A stretch of DNA of 64,000 nt, taken from the NCBI GenBank assembly GCA_050084515.1, contig CM114273.1:30070001-30134000 (forward strand), written 5' to 3'. The notes under the pieces were generated by a model, which worked only from the letters and a program-made list of their open reading frames with translations, did not search any database and was not told where the DNA came from. Made by a program: the position numbers and the translations under genes. Positions 61,400-64,000 of this stretch are shown in pieces (the first letter of the stretch is position 1; each line of letters starts with the position of its first letter). The stretch is from Blasia pusilla. Its lineage: Eukaryota > Marchantiophyta > Marchantiopsida > Blasiales.

Positions 61400-64000
61400 T
61401 GGGCTGTAAAAGATTGCGGTGTCCGTGTAATGACTGTAAGGGTGGACCTACGTTGTCCATCGGAAAGGTGGAAGCACATGTGAGAAAAAATGGACGTTGG
61501 GCGCTTTGTCGAGTGCTGAAATCTAGGGATGGTTGGGACTCTTCAGATGAGGAGTGGCTTATGCATGATCTTCATGAAAAAGAAGCCAAGAGGATAAGAC
61601 AATGGACTCAGCCCCCACCTTCCATGTGGATGGAAGGGAGAGATCTTCCATGGCACATATAGACGAGCACATTGACATTCATTAAATGGTCAATGATATT
61701 TTCCAGAAATACGACCATATACACGAGGATGAAACTAAAGAGATATCTCTCCAATCTGATGAATTACCACAACTGGGAATGTCCAACGAAGAACCACTAT
61801 TCAATCATGGAGATGAATATGAGGAGCTTGCTGAAGCTTGCAAACCCTTGTTCCCTAAAGCAAAAACATCTGTTTTGGCTTTTTTCATGTTACTACTCAA
61901 CATTCAAACCACCCATGGCGTCCCAAATATAGCTATTGACAAATTTTTGAAACTCCTTTGTAAGTTGGTCCTACCAACAGGGAACTTAGAGCCACCGAGT
62001 AATTATGTAGCAAAAAAACTCATTGGTAAACTAGGCTTAGGTTACAAAAATATCCATGCGTGTCTGGATGGATGTGTTTTATTCCGGGGTGATTTGGTTG
62101 AAGCTGAGATCTGTCCATTATGTGGGAAACCAATGTTCCGAAAAGTGGGTAGAACGTTGGTACCATGTAAGGTATTAAGGCATTTTCCTGTCATATCTCG
62201 GATAACACGTATGTTTAGATGCAGGATGTTGTCTGAACTGTTAACCTGGGCCTCCTTGAATCAGAGCAAGGATGGCTTAGTAAGGCATACAACTGATTGC
62301 AAGGCATGGCGCCATATGGAAAACTTATATCCAGACTTTGCCGAGGAGAAGAGGCATACAGAACTACAACCTCTGTAGTGAGACTTTTCGAGGAGAGAGC
62401 TACAGTTTCGTATGCAGGTTTGGGCTAGCTTTGGACAGAGTGAATCCATTTTCAGACAAGTCGAGTTTGTGGTCAACATGGCCCATGCTTCTTGTTAATT
62501 ATAACTTGCCTCCCTGGCTCTAGAAAAAAAAATTCTTTGTGATGCTCTCTTTGATTATACCAGGAAAGGAGAGTGTAAATGGGAAAAACATAGACACATA
62601 CTTGCTTCCTCTAGTGGAAGAGTTCCAGGAAACGTGGAAAGGGGTTCAATTTCATAACGTTTGGAAGGTAGGCGGAAGTTGGAACTTCATGTTCAGGGCT
62701 ACCTTACTATGGACCATAAATGATTACCCGACATACGAAACTGTAGTTGGGCAGAGCCACGGTGGAAAACTAGGATGTACTATATGCGGGCCTCGAGTGG
62801 ATTCTGATTTTTCAAAGTCTTGTAGCAAGCCCATATACGGTTGTCATCGTCGATATCTCCCATTGAGCCATCCATGGAGGACTCGTAGGTATGGATCTCA
62901 TTTCAACGTGCAGAACTTAGACCATACGTGCCTAGACTACTTTCTGGAGAGATTATTGGATGGGCAAATGAAAAACATACATATGATGAGAGTGGGGGTC
63001 AAGAAGATGGCCCTACTGATCCCTACAAGAGAACTAGGGTGAAAAGGCTGAGTATACTATATTTGTTGCCTTACTGGCCAGTATCTTGCTTCCTCTCTAT
63101 ATTATCTATTCTTTATGTTATGAAATAGTGGCTATAGAGGAGGATAGCTTTTGTTTGATTTGATTGTGGATATTAGCTATTATATTCAAGTTGTGAGATT
63201 CCATGCTTCCTTGACGATACAATCAGAATTTGCTTATACGTCATACGGTAGATGTAATGCACGTTGAGAAGAATATCGTTGAGAATCTAGTCAAGACCTT
63301 ATTTGGAGTGAAAGATACTGTGAAAGTAAGGAGAGATTTGGAGGCGTGTGGGATTCGATCCCATTTGTGGTTGCAACCCCATCCTAGTAAACCCCAAGTT
63401 TTGCTTAAACTGGTTTCCGATTATTATCTATCTCCCCATGACTTGGACACTTTCCTTTCAAGGATTCAGAACTTGAAGGTGCCATCTGGATATTGTGGAG
63501 AACTCTCCAAGCATGTGGTTAATAAAAAATTGGGCAATATGAAATCACATGATTACCATGTCTTCATTCAACAAGTCCTTCCTTATTGCATTTGTGGTCT
63601 TCTAAAGGACCATGTGAGAATGGTGGTTATTAAATTATCCGGAATTTTTAGAATGGTGTGTACAAAGGTGTATGATCCAGATTTATTCGACAAACTCTTG
63701 GAAGAGACTGCCATAACCCTTTGTCTCTTTGAAATGCATTTCCCTCCATCTTTCTTCGACGTGATGACACATTTTTTGATTCATGTCATAGAAGAATTGG
63801 ACATGTGTGGGCCAGTAGCATGTCAGTGGATGTATCCAATGGAGCAGTATATGGGGTACATGAAGAAATATGTACGGTCTAAAGCTAGGCCAAAGGGGTG
63901 TATGGCAGAAGGGTAAGTGAAGGACGAGGCATTAGGGTTTGTGATAGAGTATATGAAAAGGTTTGAAGACGTGCGGACGCGAGTGTGGGATGATGGGGAG
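61400..64000 (+). pseudogene. CACTA (En/Spm) TNP2-type transposase, partial
   Basis: The protein is the large transposase of plant CACTA DNA transposons. A transposase-associated domain is at 61414-61560 (RCPCNDCKGGPTLS). 61686-62378 carries LGLGYKNIHACLDGCVLFRG, ICPLCGKPMF, VPCKVLRHFPVI and YPDFAEEKR. 62450-62540 carries VNYNLPPWL then TAG. 62539-63042 carries RATLLWTINDYPTY and GCHRRYLPLSH. At 63060-63080 LLPYWP is followed by a likely intron (63081-63226, GT-AG). 63227-63916 carries LIRHTVDVMHVEKNI, GNMKSHDYHVF, FPPSFFDVM and WMYPMEQYMGYMKKYVRS. A TAA follows AEG at 63914-63916 although homology continues (VKDEALGF). Frame changes and stops make it a pseudogene. It runs off the window, and no CACTA terminal repeats were seen. 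Confidence 0.88.

Overview
This is a nuclear DNA window from a plant-lineage (streptophyte) eukaryote. Two multi-exon genes with GT-AG introns are present: a secreted pectin methylesterase and a chloroplast-type RUS1/DUF647 protein. They lie in a moderately GC-rich island at about 13.4-25.1 kb. Everything else is AT-richer and consists of decaying transposons and repeats: Ty3/gypsy, Helitron, CACTA, a tandem satellite and long microsatellites. The species cannot be named from sequence alone. A Ty3/gypsy family carrying a DNA methyltransferase makes an early-diverging streptophyte (charophyte alga, bryophyte, lycophyte or fern) more likely than a crop-type angiosperm, but that is only an inference.

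Layout. 1-5.8 kb: a degenerate Ty3/gypsy relic (1.29-2.96 kb) and hairpin-rich DNA (3.64-3.88 kb). 5.9-6.9 kb: a broken Helitron Rep with its HUH motif. 7-13.4 kb: AT-rich DNA with two GC-rich patches and a perfect 24-bp hairpin. 14.1-17.0 kb (+): pectinesterase, 5 exons, 390 aa. 20.0-24.2 kb (-): RUS1-like gene, 7 exons, 815 aa. The two genes converge tail to tail. 25.4-28.0 kb (-): broken Helitron/Pif1 helicase. 28.2-59.6 kb: copies of one Ty3/gypsy family, here called A, B, C and D. A block of about 343-bp tandem satellite (37.4-39.8 kb) and other repeats lies among them. 59.1-59.9 kb: very long GA and CT microsatellites. 61.4-64.0 kb: a CACTA (En/Spm, TNP2-type) transposase relic running off the window.

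Main discovery. The Ty3/gypsy family has an unusual polyprotein. The order is gag with CCHC knuckles, aspartic protease, an unknown linker, a complete C5-cytosine DNA methyltransferase domain (motifs I, IV, VI, VIII, IX/X, DNMT3-like), reverse transcriptase, RNase H, integrase, then a C-terminal PHD finger. The methyltransferase is seen in three copies (A, B, C), so it is a family trait. A retroelement that carries both a DNA methylation writer and a predicted chromatin reader is the most interesting system here. Retrotransposon-borne DNMTs have, from memory, been reported in charophytes and dinoflagellates.

Structure of the cluster. Copy A (+, ending in RNase H at about 35.23 kb) and copy D (-, starting in RNase H at about 49.31 kb) are two halves of one element, separated by an apparent inversion of about 14 kb. 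The same inversion splits the 5' LTR of copy C. A second, nested inversion may explain copy B, and both split an LTR at the same point. All copies are inactivated. Several differences between copies are the C-to-T or G-to-A pairs expected from decay of methylated CAG/CTG (CHG) sites, for example one Gln codon that is CAG in B, CAA in A and TAG in C.
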